Shown: in pieces, positions 1 through 11,211 of the stretch
Numbering within the stretch: the first letter of the stretch is position 1
Layout of the letters: each line of letters opens with the position of its first letter
Origin: Lumbricus terrestris
Lineage: Eukaryota; Annelida; Clitellata; Crassiclitellata; Lumbricidae
Reading direction: 5' to 3'
NCBI GenBank assembly: GCA_949752735.1
Contig: OX457038.1
Span: 63,126,470 to 63,190,469, forward strand
DNA: 64,000 nucleotides
Notes under the pieces: generated by a model
Database searches by the model: none
What the model was told of the DNA's origin: nothing
What the model saw: only the letters and a program-made list of their open reading frames with translations
Position numbers and translations under genes: made by a program

Positions 1-312
1 CAGCTGCCATTCTCGAATTCCAGAGGGTACTATAGTCGACCGAGACGCCCAGGACAACATCAACTGGAGATGTAAACTTTGCACCCTGTTCCCTAAACAG
101 TGCATGAAATGGATTTCCGGGCTTTCCTATTACAATGCATTCTGTCTTTCACAATGACTGGTTCACTCTCTCTCCGGACATCAAAATACTCTGCTTGCTT
201 GGAGACGTGCACCCAACCAGATGTCTGTGTGTGTGTAACATAAATTTCACTCTACATTCTGGCCTGTAAGGTAAAGTGAGGTACACTTTGTAGCTATAGA
301 TAACTTATTTAT

Positions 313-540
313 TTAGCATTTGCAGTTCGCGCTAAGCCAGCACACAGCATCGTCATCAGTAATATGCAGAGCGAACAGTCCGCCAGGAAAACCAGTTATT
401 CTGCAGTCATTAACGATGTGAGACATAGTCTGCACCTCTCCGCAGGCGCAGAGGGTTTGAAGCCTGCTTCCACCGAATTTGATTTGCCGTGCAAGCAGCC
501 CTGACCGATTATGATAACTGTTGACCAATTATAAGGAAAG
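313..540 (-). pseudogene. LINE remnant, C-terminal cysteine/histidine tail
   Basis: The minus-strand frame ending at 313 encodes about 71 residues with a CxCG...QTMSHIV..C pattern followed by GGL.ALH...D.AV.WL. This arrangement is typical of the zinc-like tail at the C-terminus of some non-LTR retrotransposon polyproteins. Nothing upstream on the minus strand continues into a recognisable reverse transcriptase, so only the 3' end of the element is present, as expected for a 5'-truncated LINE. The clade cannot be assigned from this short stretch. The assignment rests on motif pattern only. Confidence 0.55.
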
Positions 541-2641
541 ATGAAGTAAGCCAATACAGATTACCGGTATAGGTAAAAGAAAGATAAGTTACACTACAGA
601 TATAGTCATATATTGATTACGTTCTACTACAAGCTGTGTGGAATCGTTCCAATTGTTATCCACAAGCAATACAAGAATGATTTTCTAGAGGTCAATTGGA
701 ATTCACTGCCGACCAGATCAAGGCAAGATTTGCGCTCAATTTCTTGGGCACAGCAGAGCTGTACATATAGTGAAACACACCACAAAACCGGGTGGCGATT
801 CGAAACAAAAGAAGCATCTGGCATGGACCAACGGGACTCAATCCAACATATTCAGACACATTCCCAAGACAATTCTGGACACGAATTCATCATGAAAACA
901 AAAAACAACCAAGGACGATTTGCTACCGGCTGCAGACGGGACCCATAACAAACACAGTTCATTTCGAAGACAATAATTCAGCGCTCGAAATGATCATCGG
1001 ACAATGTGGCGTCAGTCAGCGACATCGTCACACGCTCTTCATTAAACTGACAAAGAAGAAATCAGGAATTCGCGCCGTCACCTCCTGCGACTTCATCTGG
1101 CCGACCAATCACGGCCCCGTGGCCCCCGTTGTTCCGACAGAACATAATTACGTCCGAATACTTCATCGTCATCGTCGTCGTCATCGAAGGTGCCAAGCTA
1201 AGAATAGGTATATGGTGCCAAGAGGAGTGTCGCCCGCGGTGGCGGCAATCCCACGAGACCAGACGCAATCGAGCACAACTCCATCCGGCGCAGAAAGTAA
1301 GTAAGTAAGAAGACAGACGCGCAGACGACCGTATACGTATGTATACAGCCGGGCTATCGATCGCGTCGGCAAGATGATTTATACGAGTCCTCAATATTGG
1401 CATGTATTTTAGGAGCAACCGGAAGTGCCACTACACTGGGCGCCGAAGTGGGTACACTACACTCTCAATACCGCAGACTGTATACATATCGGCGGCGCGC
1501 CGCAAACGCGCTATATACGGTTTCCCAATGATTTGCTGCGGAGCGGATGGCATTGCCGTTTCCCGTCGTGAAAAGGAAAGGAAGAATTATGGTGGAATAG
1601 CGCAAGTCGAAGGAGGTTAATTGAAAGCAGATTCGGAACCGCGTCCGTGCGGAGGAGGGAGCCTCAGGGAGGGGAGGCAAGTGTGGGGCCTAATGCGCTG
1701 GCGGAGCGAGGACGCATGATCTGGAAGCGAGGGGGCAATCAGTATTGGATGGCAATCGTCATGAGATTATGACGTATGGCAACCGAGGCAATTTCCGGTG
1801 CTACGATAGTGATCCGAGATTAGGAGGCAGGGAAAATGGCAAACGCCACAGACGGATGTGCAGTAGAGAAACCAGAGAACAACTGATGACTAATAATTTA
1901 CGGCACTCGCAGGAGATATTTGTCGGCTGGAAGGAAAGCTCTGGTTTTATTCTGGATTCATTTGCACGAAAGATTCCACCGGGAGTGAAATAATTTCGTT
2001 ACGGGTGGAAATGAATCGTTGGCAAATCTGAGCAGGCTTCTGGGACCATCATCCGATGGGTGGAAAGAGAGGGGAAGGGGCTGATGGATAGGATACGGAT
2101 GGAAAGGCAAATGAGGAAAAGAAACAAGCGACGCCGCCGCCCCCCGCCCCTCCCCCGCCGTCCATCACAGTCTCCTGAGAGACAAATGGCAGACCGCCTT
2201 CGCAGAGATTAAATACATCCCTCGGCATTTTGGGATTTATCAAACATCTAATATTATTCCTCCCCATACGTAATGACGAGGCATCAATCAATGGAACTAG
2301 ACGGGGGTTGTTCTCAAGGTGGGAATAGGATGTTGTCCCCCCCCGGACATGGCAGGGGTAATATCCTATGGGGTAATGGGAGGAGCAAGGAGTGGGGAGT
2401 AATGCCAGGGGGTAATGTCCTAGACCCGCTCAAGGTATACTTGGCCATCTGAGCATGTCTGGAGAGCCACATTGTAATAACTGGTAATACTAGAAATTAT
2501 TATTTATACAGCATCGCAAGCAGTGAGCAATTCCTATGGCGTGGATTTTCAAAATTTCATTTTTCTTCTGCCACTAGGTAAAAAAAATCTAACGCTGACG
2601 TCGCACCAGCAAAGGTCTGATGAAAACAACAGGTGAGTGCG
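541..2641. other. No supported gene
   Basis: Several short overlapping open frames occur on both strands, but none has family motifs, a convincing splice context or a start context that stands out. The stretch includes moderately CpG-rich sequence around 1060-1290 and G-rich runs at 2130-2160 and 2330-2420. The latter contain repeated words like GGGGTAAT that resemble a C-rich stretch at 8880-8960; a shared decayed repeat is possible but unproven. Confidence 0.5.
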
Positions 2642-2649
2642 AAGTCCCC

Positions 2650-2842
2650 CAGGTTTTTCTTAACGTGCAGTTGTGCACAAAATGTGCAGTTTTAAACGGA
2701 TTTGTGCAGTTGTAGAAGCACTTCTGTACAGTTGAAACTAGCAAAAAGGTCATTGTCCTCCGAATGGAAGTAATTTACCATGGAGGATGGAAAAGGAAAG
2801 AAGGGGGTTGTGCAGTTCTAAAATTCCTTAAAAACAGCCCTG
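2650..2842 (+). mobile_element. hAT-type MITE, copy 1 of the CAGGG..TTTTTAA family
   Basis: The element is 193 bp and flanked by a perfect 8-bp target duplication AAGTCCCC (2642-2649 and 2843-2850). Its right end CCTTAAAAACAGCCCTG is the inverse of the left CAGGTTTTTCTTAACG type end. Two other copies lie at 4343-4546 (inverted) and 47427-47622. All three share internal words such as TGTGCAGTT, GTAGAAGCACTTCT and TTTACCATGGAGGATGG. There is no coding capacity. The 8-bp duplication and CAGGG-type termini indicate hAT-transposase mobilisation. This copy has lost one G in its left terminus. Confidence 0.85.
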
Positions 2843-2858
2843 AAGTCCCCATGCAATC

Positions 2859-3170
2859 AATAATAAACCGTTGCGACATCTCATCGATATGTGAGCATGC
2901 GCAGTGGGTTGGACCAATTCAACCCATAGATATCTTACGCTTACTAAGTGTAACGGAATTGTAAACACACAACACACGTGGTTAAGTTTATGAAGTTTTA
3001 ACAGTAAAAATTAATAAATGGTTTAAAACTTCATAAACTTAAGGCACACGTGTTGTGTGTCTACAATTCTGTGCATACACTCAGTAAATGTAATATATCT
3101 ATGGCAGATTTGGTTCGACCCACTACGCATGCGCGACATATCGACGAGATGTCGAAACGGCCCATTATAG
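2859..3170. repeat. Long imperfect palindrome (foldback MITE)
   Basis: Two arms of roughly 150 bp face each other around a centre near 3010. CCGTTGCGACATCTC at 2869 pairs with GAGATGTCGAAACGG near 3150, and AAGTTTATGAAGTTTTAA near 2986 pairs with AAAACTTCATAAACTT near 3025. The outer ends read CAATAATA...TTATAG, which would fit a TA target duplication, but the exact boundary is not certain. Such a short non-coding palindrome is most simply a foldback MITE. The small open frames inside it are by-products of the palindrome. Confidence 0.7.
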
Positions 3171-3419
3171 AACATCGTAAAGTTAAACACACAGAGAACA
3201 TAATGAAAATGAAGTGCATGGTGGACATAAATTAATCAAAAGAAGATGGGCATCAACTCATAGAAATTTTTTAAGGTTTGCGAACCACTTAGCGGTACTA
3301 CATATTGTTGTTGTTAATAAATGGTACCAGCCATCTAGAAATGAGCGTTTCGTACAATTTTAAGCACCAATAAAATTATCTCTTCACAATGGCAATTTTG
3401 TTTCATGCAAATCATCATG

Positions 3420-3446
3420 ACACACACACACACACACACACACACA

Positions 3447-3505
<59 letters not shown>
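3420..3505. repeat. (CA)n microsatellite
   Basis: About 86 bp of nearly pure CA dinucleotide, broken by one GCG near 3448. The His/Thr and Val/Cys repeat frames across it on both strands are artefacts of the repeat. Confidence 0.97.
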
Positions 3506-3507
<2 letters not shown>

Positions 3508-4342
3508 ATATGCTGTCTCTTATGCACAGGCTAACATACAAAGCAGTGCGCATCTGCACACAAACACATGGTCAGAACTGTGCATGCATAGAGAATTGTG
3601 GCTACAAGCAGAGAGATAAACATAGGAAAGCAGACACACAAACGCGGGAACACACACAAAGACAGATATGCACAAACACTTGGCCGGAACAGAGCACTGC
3701 CAGCAAATCATTGTTAAAGGCAAACGTTCCCCCTCTGCCATCCTACGTAAACCAACACACACCAGCGCTAATCTCGAAGAGCAGCCAGCAAATGGAAACA
3801 AGGCAACTTTTGGGAAAGAACCAATTATCCATGTACACGAATTAATCACAGATAACAACAGCGAGTACTTCTGTCTGCGTTTATGCCTCAGCCTCTCTGT
3901 CTCTCTGTGTCCCTGTCCATCTCTCTGTCTATTGCTCTGTCTGTCTCTGCTTAAATCGCCACCTCCACAATTACGACCGGCTGGGTCGTTGCCCGCTGCT
4001 CCATAGGACAGCAGCGTTGCGAGTGTATGCACGGGATGTAAAAAATATGTATATATATTATATACATATGGGATCCAAACGATTAGCAGCCGCTCTTGCT
4101 GACGAAACGAAGGACAAGATAAAAGAGGAAAAGTCGATGGATGGGACAAACGAACAAACGACGGTCGTAGTCGGTGTTTTATGTCGCATTCATTCCAATA
4201 ATTTCGGGTTTTGTGCGTTGCTAATAGGACCTGCTGGATGACAGGTCGTCTGTATTAAAAACACGCACACAGCACACAGGCTCAGAGGTAAAAAGAATAG
4301 AATGGTGAAGACTATTGTTTGCATGCATCTATAGGAAATCGT

Positions 4343-4546
4343 CAGGGCTGTTTTTAAGGAATTTTTAGAACTGCACAACCCCTTCTTTCCTTTCCCATCC
4401 TTCATGGTAAATTACTCCCAATCGGAGGAAAATGGCCTTTTCAACTAGTTTTAACTGCACAGAAGTGCTTCTACAATTTTCTACAACTGCACAAATCCAT
4501 TTAGAACTGCACATTTTGTGTACAACTGCACATTAAAAAAGCCCTG
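4343..4546 (-). mobile_element. hAT-type MITE, copy 2 of the CAGGG..TTTTTAA family
   Basis: This is a 204-bp element with inverted ends CAGGGCTGTTTTTAAGG (left) and TTAAAAAAGCCCTG (right). It is flanked by a perfect 8-bp duplication GAAATCGT (4335-4342 and 4547-4554). It is in the opposite orientation to the copies at 2650 and 47427 and non-coding. The perfect duplication suggests that the insertion boundaries are undisturbed. Confidence 0.9.
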
Positions 4547-5298
4547 GAAATCGTCAGAAGGGTCAAGGTAAATGCAGTACATTTGTAACACGCCTCAGAC
4601 TCAGTAAAACTCCTCAGTATCAAAAATAAAAAATGTTCCAACTGTCAAAAACTAGTCGTCAGTAGTTGGCTGTGCATGTCTATTGACTGCATGGTTGTCT
4701 GCAAAATCCGAACTGTTTAGAGTAATGTGACTGGATATTGGAAAAAATTCAAAAACGTTTAAAGTGCCTTAACCAATGATGTACAATATCCAAAACTGTT
4801 AAGAAAGAAAGAATCATGACTGACCAAAGACAATTTATTCAAAATTATTAAAAGTATATTTGGTGACGATGGACAACAGCCATGATTGTGCAAGAGAATT
4901 TTTTACCAATTTGGACAAAATCACAAAATATGTTCAGAGTGCATTGACCAATCAATGGTGGACAATAACAAAAACTGTTAGAGAGCAAAATCAAACAATA
5001 TTCATTGTCTTGACCGATAGTGACAATGACGATGGTGACCACGATGACAATGCATCATATATAGCATGTCATTTCGCAATGCAAGCAGCGAGGACGACAT
5101 CAAACAATACTAGAAATGCTCCTTCCTATGATCCCATACATCAGCCATTAGTCACGTGCAGCCCCTAGTGCATGATCAATGGTCGCACAGAGAAGTAAAC
5201 AACCAGATATAATTGGACACGGACATTGCATTTTCATATAAAAACGTGGTGACTAATCAGTGTAAAATTGCATCTACGCGCGTGTGTGCACACACATG

Positions 5299-5462
5299 CA
5301 GTGGCGTAGGCAAGGGGGGGTTTCGGGGGTCAAAACCCCCCCAATGGCTCCGAAAAAAGGTTTTTTTAAGGTTATTTTTCCGTTTAAGTAAGAAAAAATA
5401 ACAAAAAACAGGGTTTCCGGCCATAAAACCCACCCCATGAAAAATTCCTGGCTACGCTACTG
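5299..5462. mobile_element. hAT-type MITE with CAGTGGCGTAGG ends
   Basis: This is a 164-bp non-coding element. The left end is CAGTGGCGTAGGCAAGG, and the right end reads CTGGCTACGCTACTG, its inverse with a few changes. It sits in a CA-rich target with a perfect 8-bp duplication CACACATG (5291-5298 and 5463-5470). Internal poly-G and poly-C runs flank an A/T-rich centre. CAGTGGCGTAG-like termini with 8-bp duplications are characteristic of hAT elements. A lone end of similar type (CAGAGGCGTAGCAAGG) occurs at 53440 without a visible partner. Confidence 0.85.
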
Positions 5463-5863
5463 CACACATGCACACACGCGCGCACACCCCCCCCCCACAC
5501 ACACCCTACAAATTCGCAATATATTGGCTGTTTCACTTAAAACGTACCCATGTTTCTTTGCGTCCTTCCGGATCGACAAAGATGACGTGAGTGGAAGTGA
5601 GGTAAAGCGTTCCAACGACCTTCTTCCGTGCGCTGAATCGGTCGACAAGACACACGCCATCCACCTAAAACAGTCAAAATTTAATTGATAGCGATTTGTA
5701 GCCATCCACCTAAAACAGTCAAATCTTCCACTGTCTACAAATCGCAGTCAATTAATCGACAGAGTCAACCAACTCGTCTAACATAGCGCAACCAAAACAT
5801 GTCGTTCAGCATTTTTTAGAACATGATCCAAATCTGGAAATTGTTACGAAGCCATGCATGCAC

Positions 5864-6202
5864 GGTTTTGGTCCACTATTCCGAGGGTCCACTATTCCGA
5901 AGGTCCACTATTCCGAACCCTAACCCTAAGCCTAACCCTAACTATAACCGGAATAACCCTAACTCACCCCAACCCTAACCATAACCCTAACCCACCTCAA
6001 TCCCAACCATAACCATAACCCTCCCCCTCCCCAACCCTAACCATTACCCTAAACCTAATCCTAACCCACCCAACCCTAACCCACCCTAACCCAACCCTAA
6101 CTCACTGTAACCCTAACCACAAGGATAACGAACAAAATATAGCGGATACTCGGAACAGTGGACCTTCGGAAGAGTGGACCCTCGGAATAGCGGGCCGTTA
6201 CC
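5864..6202. mobile_element. Inverted-repeat element enclosing a telomere-like tract
   Basis: The left end carries three iterations of a TCCACTATTCCGA word (5871-5913), and the right end carries the inverse (GAACAGTGGACC, GGAAGAGTGGACC, CGGAATAGCGGGCC; 6153-6195). The core (about 5914-6120) is a degenerate CCCTAA array with variants such as CCTAAGCC and CCCAACC. An 8-bp direct duplication GCATGCAC flanks the unit (5856-5863 and 6203-6210). This argues that the whole structure moved as one transposon-like unit and is not a chromosome-end relic. The superfamily is not settled: an 8-bp duplication with GG-starting ends fits hAT or Merlin-like elements. Confidence 0.7.
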
Positions 6203-6210
6203 GCATGCAC

Positions 6211-7821
6211 TACACAAAGAAGAACGAAGTTACAGTTTTGTATTGTATTCAAACATTTATAAAGCATCTCTTGTAGGGTGGACCATTCAGAGACGCTTAC
6301 AGTGCGCAAGGCCACTCGAGAAAAAACAGTTTTGGAGAAGACAGAATGTAAAGGAGAGACTGCCAGACAGAAGAAGCATAGAGCGAACAGAATTATAAGG
6401 AGAAAGCCTATTGCAAAGAGAAGCACCAATTGAGGCAAATCAACAAGACTATATACATAAGCCAAAGCAGTTCTAAAGCAAGGAACCAAGTAGTCAATAG
6501 AAAACCTCTGATTAATCTTTATTACCAAGGTTTAAGCCTTGTATACGGTGAGTAAATCTCAATCCGAGGTGAGACACATGTGCACCAAATAACCTCTTAT
6601 GTGTTGTTAGTGTTACAGTGTCAACTCAGGAGGATTGAATGGTTGGATTACAAGTCCATGCAGTCACTGACAAAAGAGACTACCGTATACTGCGAGGAGG
6701 CGGCAGGCATTTGAATGCAGAAGCACGCACTGATGGGATGATCAGTGCTTCTATTAGAATCCATTAAATATATTTGTGTAACTGGCAAATATAAGAGTAA
6801 TGAAACTTGCGGCATAGCCAATGTTTGTCTGCATGGGCAGTTAAACATAAACGTAAACACATTGGTTTAGAGTGCCTGCATGGCCTGTAAGGGATGGTTA
6901 CAAGAGTTGAATCGTCCATCATAGAATCAATTGCTGTGTAGGGACCATGAGCAAGTTCCTAAAATCCACGCTGATCTCTTATAGTTCATAGTTGACTGTA
7001 TAAGGGCCATGAAAATAAAATACCAATTTAATGATGCCATTAGTAATAAGCCCTGTGTTACTGAGTGTAATCTGGACACCAACACCAATTTATAATAAAA
7101 TGTGCACTTGTAAAGACCCATAGCACCTGTATATACAGGCGCCAAATCAGAGTCAATAATGAAACACCATCAGACAAGATTGGCAAAGGCAAATTCAGAC
7201 AACATGTCTAAGATTCAGATTAGCCTTATATAGAGCCAACAGTGGTATATAGCCATCAAACAATAGGCATACACATTAAGTAAAATCGAAGCCATAATGA
7301 AGCTCCCTGTGGTTAATGTTGCAAGCTACCGACCATCATCTTGTCACACTGGTCATTGGTAATTAGGTCTCTGCTCAGCGGGACTTGTCCGTTTTGGCGC
7401 GCCTATTGCTCCCACAATGTTATCCCGAGGAATCATTATGAGAATTTCCTTACTTGCTGGCTACATTGGGATCAATAAAAATGTCTATATGTCTATATAA
7501 ATACATAATGTATAATTCCATAATAAATACGATTTAATAATTATGCAATAATTGATGTAATTTTCCCATCTTTTTAGGACCGTTCCTGCGAAATAATGTA
7601 GTCTCCAATTTACCCTATTTGAAATCCTAAGACCAGGTATAGGTCACCTTCAGTCTTTTAGAGTCTGTGTATATCACAAAAGAAGCTGCAAAAACTTCCT
7701 GTCATCCAACGTCTCACACTCCCCCCCCACCTCAATAGTCAAATCTGGACCCCACCTCTTTCAACTCATGAATATGCGAGTAACTTCAACTGGTTACAAA
7801 AATGTCTGGGGATAACCAGAG
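6211..7821. other. No supported gene
   Basis: AT-rich sequence with only short open frames that lack recognisable motifs. I see no clear inverted-repeat ends, SINE boxes or long tandem arrays here. Confidence 0.5.
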
Positions 7822-7824
7822 TAA

Positions 7825-8409
7825 GGCCAAAAAAAATAATGCTGTGTTTCCGGTAACAGAGCTCTAAGAAATTGGGTAGGTAGGTCGAAAAATATTTTTA
7901 TTTTGGTAAAATATTTTTATACAGTGACTATCCGAAAAATTATACCCAACTACTCTTTTTTGCATAAAGGTACACGCTGCAACAAAGTACGTGTTCCAAG
8001 CAAGTATAAACTGCTTATTTCCCGACTGTCTGCACCTAAAATTTGCTCTAGAAAACAATTCTATTAATTTCATTTTGTTGACATCTTTTCTGGTAAGATA
8101 AAGTGGGAAGGGAATGGGAAGATGAGTGCGAACAAAACATCACTGCTAAGGGTCGCTCCAGACTGGCCGAGCCAGTGACTAGTTACACCTAGAGGTTGCT
8201 AGATTTATTTTCTCTAGTCACCGATACAGGTGGCTCAAGTGAGAATGATAAGGCTAGAGGTTTTTCAAGACTGGCAACCAGGAAGTAGTTAGGCAGGCGT
8301 GAAACTTTAAGGCAATGTCACTGTAAATAAAAAAAATGCAAAAATTTTTCCGAGTCTCGGCAATAAAAGTGAGTCGGTCGGGTTACCGGGAACACAACAT
8401 TTTTTGGCC
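7825..8409. mobile_element. Harbinger-like non-autonomous DNA element
   Basis: The left end GGCCAAAAAAAATAATG plus GTGTTTCCGGTAAC is mirrored at the right end by GTTACCGGGAACACAAC followed by ATTTTTTGGCC. TAA occurs on both sides (7822-7824 and 8410-8412). GGC-starting ends with a 3-bp TWA duplication fit PIF/Harbinger MITEs. No transposase is visible. A second copy of the right end lies at about 8556-8620 (GGGTTACCGGAAACACAAC), so a partial duplicate follows in the same orientation. Confidence 0.5.
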
Positions 8410-8412
8410 TAA

Positions 8413-9585
8413 GATCCAACTCTATACGGAAGCAAAGTCACCATATTATGTCAATAAAAGTATTTTTAAACAAGTTTTAAAAATTTGAAAAAAAAATTTT
8501 TAATAAAAAAATTTTTTAATAAATTTTTTTTTCAATCAAATTTTTTTACAAAATTATTTGAGTCGCGGCAATGAAAGAGGGTCGGTCGGGTTACCGGAAA
8601 CACAACATTATTTTTTTGCCTAACAAAAGTCCATTGACCAGATAAAAGATGGTTAAGCAGGTTCTAGCTACATTAGTATCTGCTGCTTCCAGACCGTACT
8701 CTCATGATTGTGGACAACTGCCTTAAGTAAGTGAATTGTAAATCCGCAAGTCCATGGTTTAGAGATTAGGAAGCCAATGAAATTCTACAGTGACATTATT
8801 AAACATTGGGCAAGTACGTATTTAATGGGTTGCCAAAGTATAATGGATAAGAACACCTGCATGTACAAGGGGAACCGGACATTATCCCCCCCAGAACATT
8901 ATTCCCCCCGGACAAAAGCCCCCAGACATTACCCCTAACGGTAGGGCATTATCCCCCCTGGTCTATGATATCATCACCTAAAAAAGTGATGTAGCTTTTC
9001 CGGAAAAATATTCTTCGGAAAATTTTCCAACAAATTTCCGGAAACTTTCCGGAAATTTTCCATACAACCAGAAAAATACATCTGACTCCCAATGTCGGAT
9101 TTTCAGTATCAAACAACACTAGAAAATTTCGTTTTTAAAGTTCCTTTATAGAACATTTTTTCCAATGTTGTAAACATTCACCTTTAATAAAAGAATTAAA
9201 ATGAACATTAAACACTGTTCATTAGCAGGATGGATGGACTAATTACTATTCATGTCTCGGAAATGTTGATGGCATCCCTAATTGATGGCTAGATGGATGA
9301 GTGGTAAAACTGATGGACACAAGTATACACATCAAATGGTGTTCATGTTAAACTGGAGTGGCATGCTGCAGGAAGCAGACGAAATCCCTTATAAGTTCCA
9401 AGCACTGGAATTAAAACACCCTGATCGAAATCGAATGGTTTTAAAACGATTATGGAAAAAATGGACAATGAAAGACTGGTCATCATCATAAGCGAGTACA
9501 TCCAGCAAGATGAACTGACCAAAATGTCCACGAAGTTTGGCTGTAATGTAACTTGATCAAAAGATGACAATTTCTATATATAACA
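8413..9585. other. AT-rich stretch with a duplicated element end, otherwise no gene
   Basis: It contains the second Harbinger-like right end near 8556-8620, A/T homopolymer stretches (8460-8550), a C-run cluster with ATTATCCCCCC words at 8880-8965, and short GGAAATTTTCC-like palindromes near 9000-9060. I see no gene. Confidence 0.45.
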
Positions 9586-9953
9586 CTAGCTTACCCGGCC
9601 GCAAATGGACGATTTTGTAAAAACCGACAGTTACATATAAATTTGGGCTATAGAAGACGGCCGGATATACGTTTTGAAACGCGCCCGAAGAATGGGTTTG
9701 AAACGCGCCCGAAGAATGGGCAGACGGATGCGTCTTCAAACTCGAAATGCCTGGACTCCATCGACGTCTATCGGATGGAATTAAAAGTTGTGTTTTTTTG
9801 GTCATAAAGATTGTGCTTTTTCTCAAAAGGCATTATACAAACCCGCTCATGTCCGAATGGAACGTTTTGCGAAAATTTTAAAAACAATAGGTCAAGAATT
9901 TTCCGAGGTCCTTCATGTCGAACGGTAACGTTTTACATTTTTATTTATATAGA
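9586..9953 (-). mobile_element. Short Helitron-like element
   Basis: Read on the minus strand, the element begins with TCTATATAAATAAAA after an A. It ends with a GC-rich stretch and CTAG followed by T, the canonical A|TC...CTAG|T architecture of Helitrons. The CTAG terminus on the plus strand is at 9586-9589, next to ACCCGGCC. There are no target duplications, as expected. It has a 24-bp internal duplication near 9675-9720 (GAAACGCGCCCGAAGAATGG twice). It is 368 bp long and non-coding, and its ends match those of the larger copies at 24792 and 27947. Confidence 0.7.
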
Positions 9954-9984
9954 TGGTCAGTAGTAAGCTACTTCCAGAATGACT

Positions 9985-10078
9985 TAAACACACACTCACA
10001 CACACTATGTCACACACACACATACACAACACACACCCACACACACAGCACCATGCACACACACACACACACGATGAC
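9985..10078. repeat. Interrupted CA-rich microsatellite
   Basis: Imperfect CA/CACACT runs with interruptions such as CATGCACAC. Low complexity and non-coding. Confidence 0.85.
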
Positions 10079-10174
10079 ATACCCAGACTACTATGAGCCA
10101 GAAAAAATCGTACAGCAAAGACTACAATGGTTTATGCATGTAGAATGAAAGCCAGCTGACTGAATACACCTCAT

Positions 10175-10650
10175 ATTGCACTAGATGACAGATTAGACTC
10201 ACACAATGGACTATAGATGAAAGATTAGACTCACACAATGGACTAGATGACAGATTAGACTCACACAATGCACTAGATGACAGATAAGACTCACACAATG
10301 CACTAGATGACAGATAAGACTCACACAATGGACTAGATGACAGATTAGACTCACACAATGGACTAGATGACAGATAAGACTCACACAATGCACTAGATGA
10401 CAGATAAGACTCACACAATGGACTAGATGACAGATTAGACTCACACAATGGACTAGATGACAGATTAGACTCACACAATGCACTATAGATGAAAGATTAG
10501 ACTCACACAATGCACTAGATGACAGATAAGACTCACACAATTCACTAGATGACAGATAAGACTCACACAATGGACTAGATGACAGATTAGACTCACACAA
10601 TGCACTAGATGACAGATTAGACTCACACAATGCACTATAGATGAAAGATA
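10175..10650. repeat. 30-bp minisatellite, about 15-16 units
   Basis: The unit is ACTAGATGACAGATTAG plus ACTCACACAATGG, with variants at a few positions (GATTAG/GATAAG, TGGAC/TGCAC) and a 32-bp form containing CTATAGATGAAAG. Because 30 is a multiple of three, open frames run through it, and on the minus strand they read as a ten-residue Cys-Glu-Ser repeat. No start context, splice site or family similarity supports translation. There are no unique spacers, so it is not a CRISPR-like array. Confidence 0.95.
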
Positions 10651-10761
10651 ATACTAAGATGAAGGAACAATGACTGCAGACTGCAAAGAATAGATGATGC
10701 AGATGAGGCTATAACTTGCACTAAATTCTAAGGGAAGCAAGGTACAAGTGACAAATGACGG

Positions 10762-11211
10762 TGTCATGAAACGGAGTATCCCCCCTGAAAGCTATCCGGG
10801 GGGATGAATTAATCTATCCCCCCGGATGGAATTAACCGGTCTATACTATCCGGGGGGATAAACCATTCTATCCCCTTTTTTGAAAAATGCGAATAATAAA
10901 AATATTTATGCTGCAATCAAAATTTAAAGTGACTCTAATTGTTTTAAGTGTCCTAGGCAATGCTCAGATAAAGACAACTCGAATTTATTTAGTGACTCTG
11001 AGTGTTCTTAAGTGTTTTAAATGTTTTAAGTGCTCTAAAAACAGGGCAAAACAAATTATCTAGTCGGAATAAACATACCTGTTAGTGTCATTGTTCAAAA
11101 CAAGGCAGATGAAAATTAATTTGCAAAAAAACTGCATGTGGAAGCTGTTTTTTCGACTTTTTTAATTTTGGGGGGATACAATTAATACGGGGGATACTCT
11201 ATTTCGTGACA
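10762..11211. mobile_element. Non-autonomous DNA element with TGTCA..TGACA ends
   Basis: The left end TGTCATGAAACGGAGTATCC pairs with the right end GGATACTCTATTTCGTGACA. The 4-bp word ACGG occurs on both sides (10758-10761 and 11212-11215). Subterminal TATCCCCCC/GGGGGGATA motifs are repeated near the left end. TGT...ACA ends with a 4-bp duplication are known for Ginger-type transposons, so that group is a candidate. No transposase is present in the 450 bp. Confidence 0.6.

Noticed and set aside
3520..4149. 209-codon minus-strand frame as a gene
   Set aside because: It runs through CA- and CTGT-rich low-complexity sequence, has Cys/Val/Ser-rich composition and no domain or splice support.
5914..6120. 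True chromosome-end telomere
   Set aside because: The tract is short and degenerate, is flanked by inverted iterons and an 8-bp duplication, and unique sequence continues on both sides.
10175..10650. CRISPR-like array
   Set aside because: Units are contiguous with no unique spacers and the genome is eukaryotic; it is a minisatellite.
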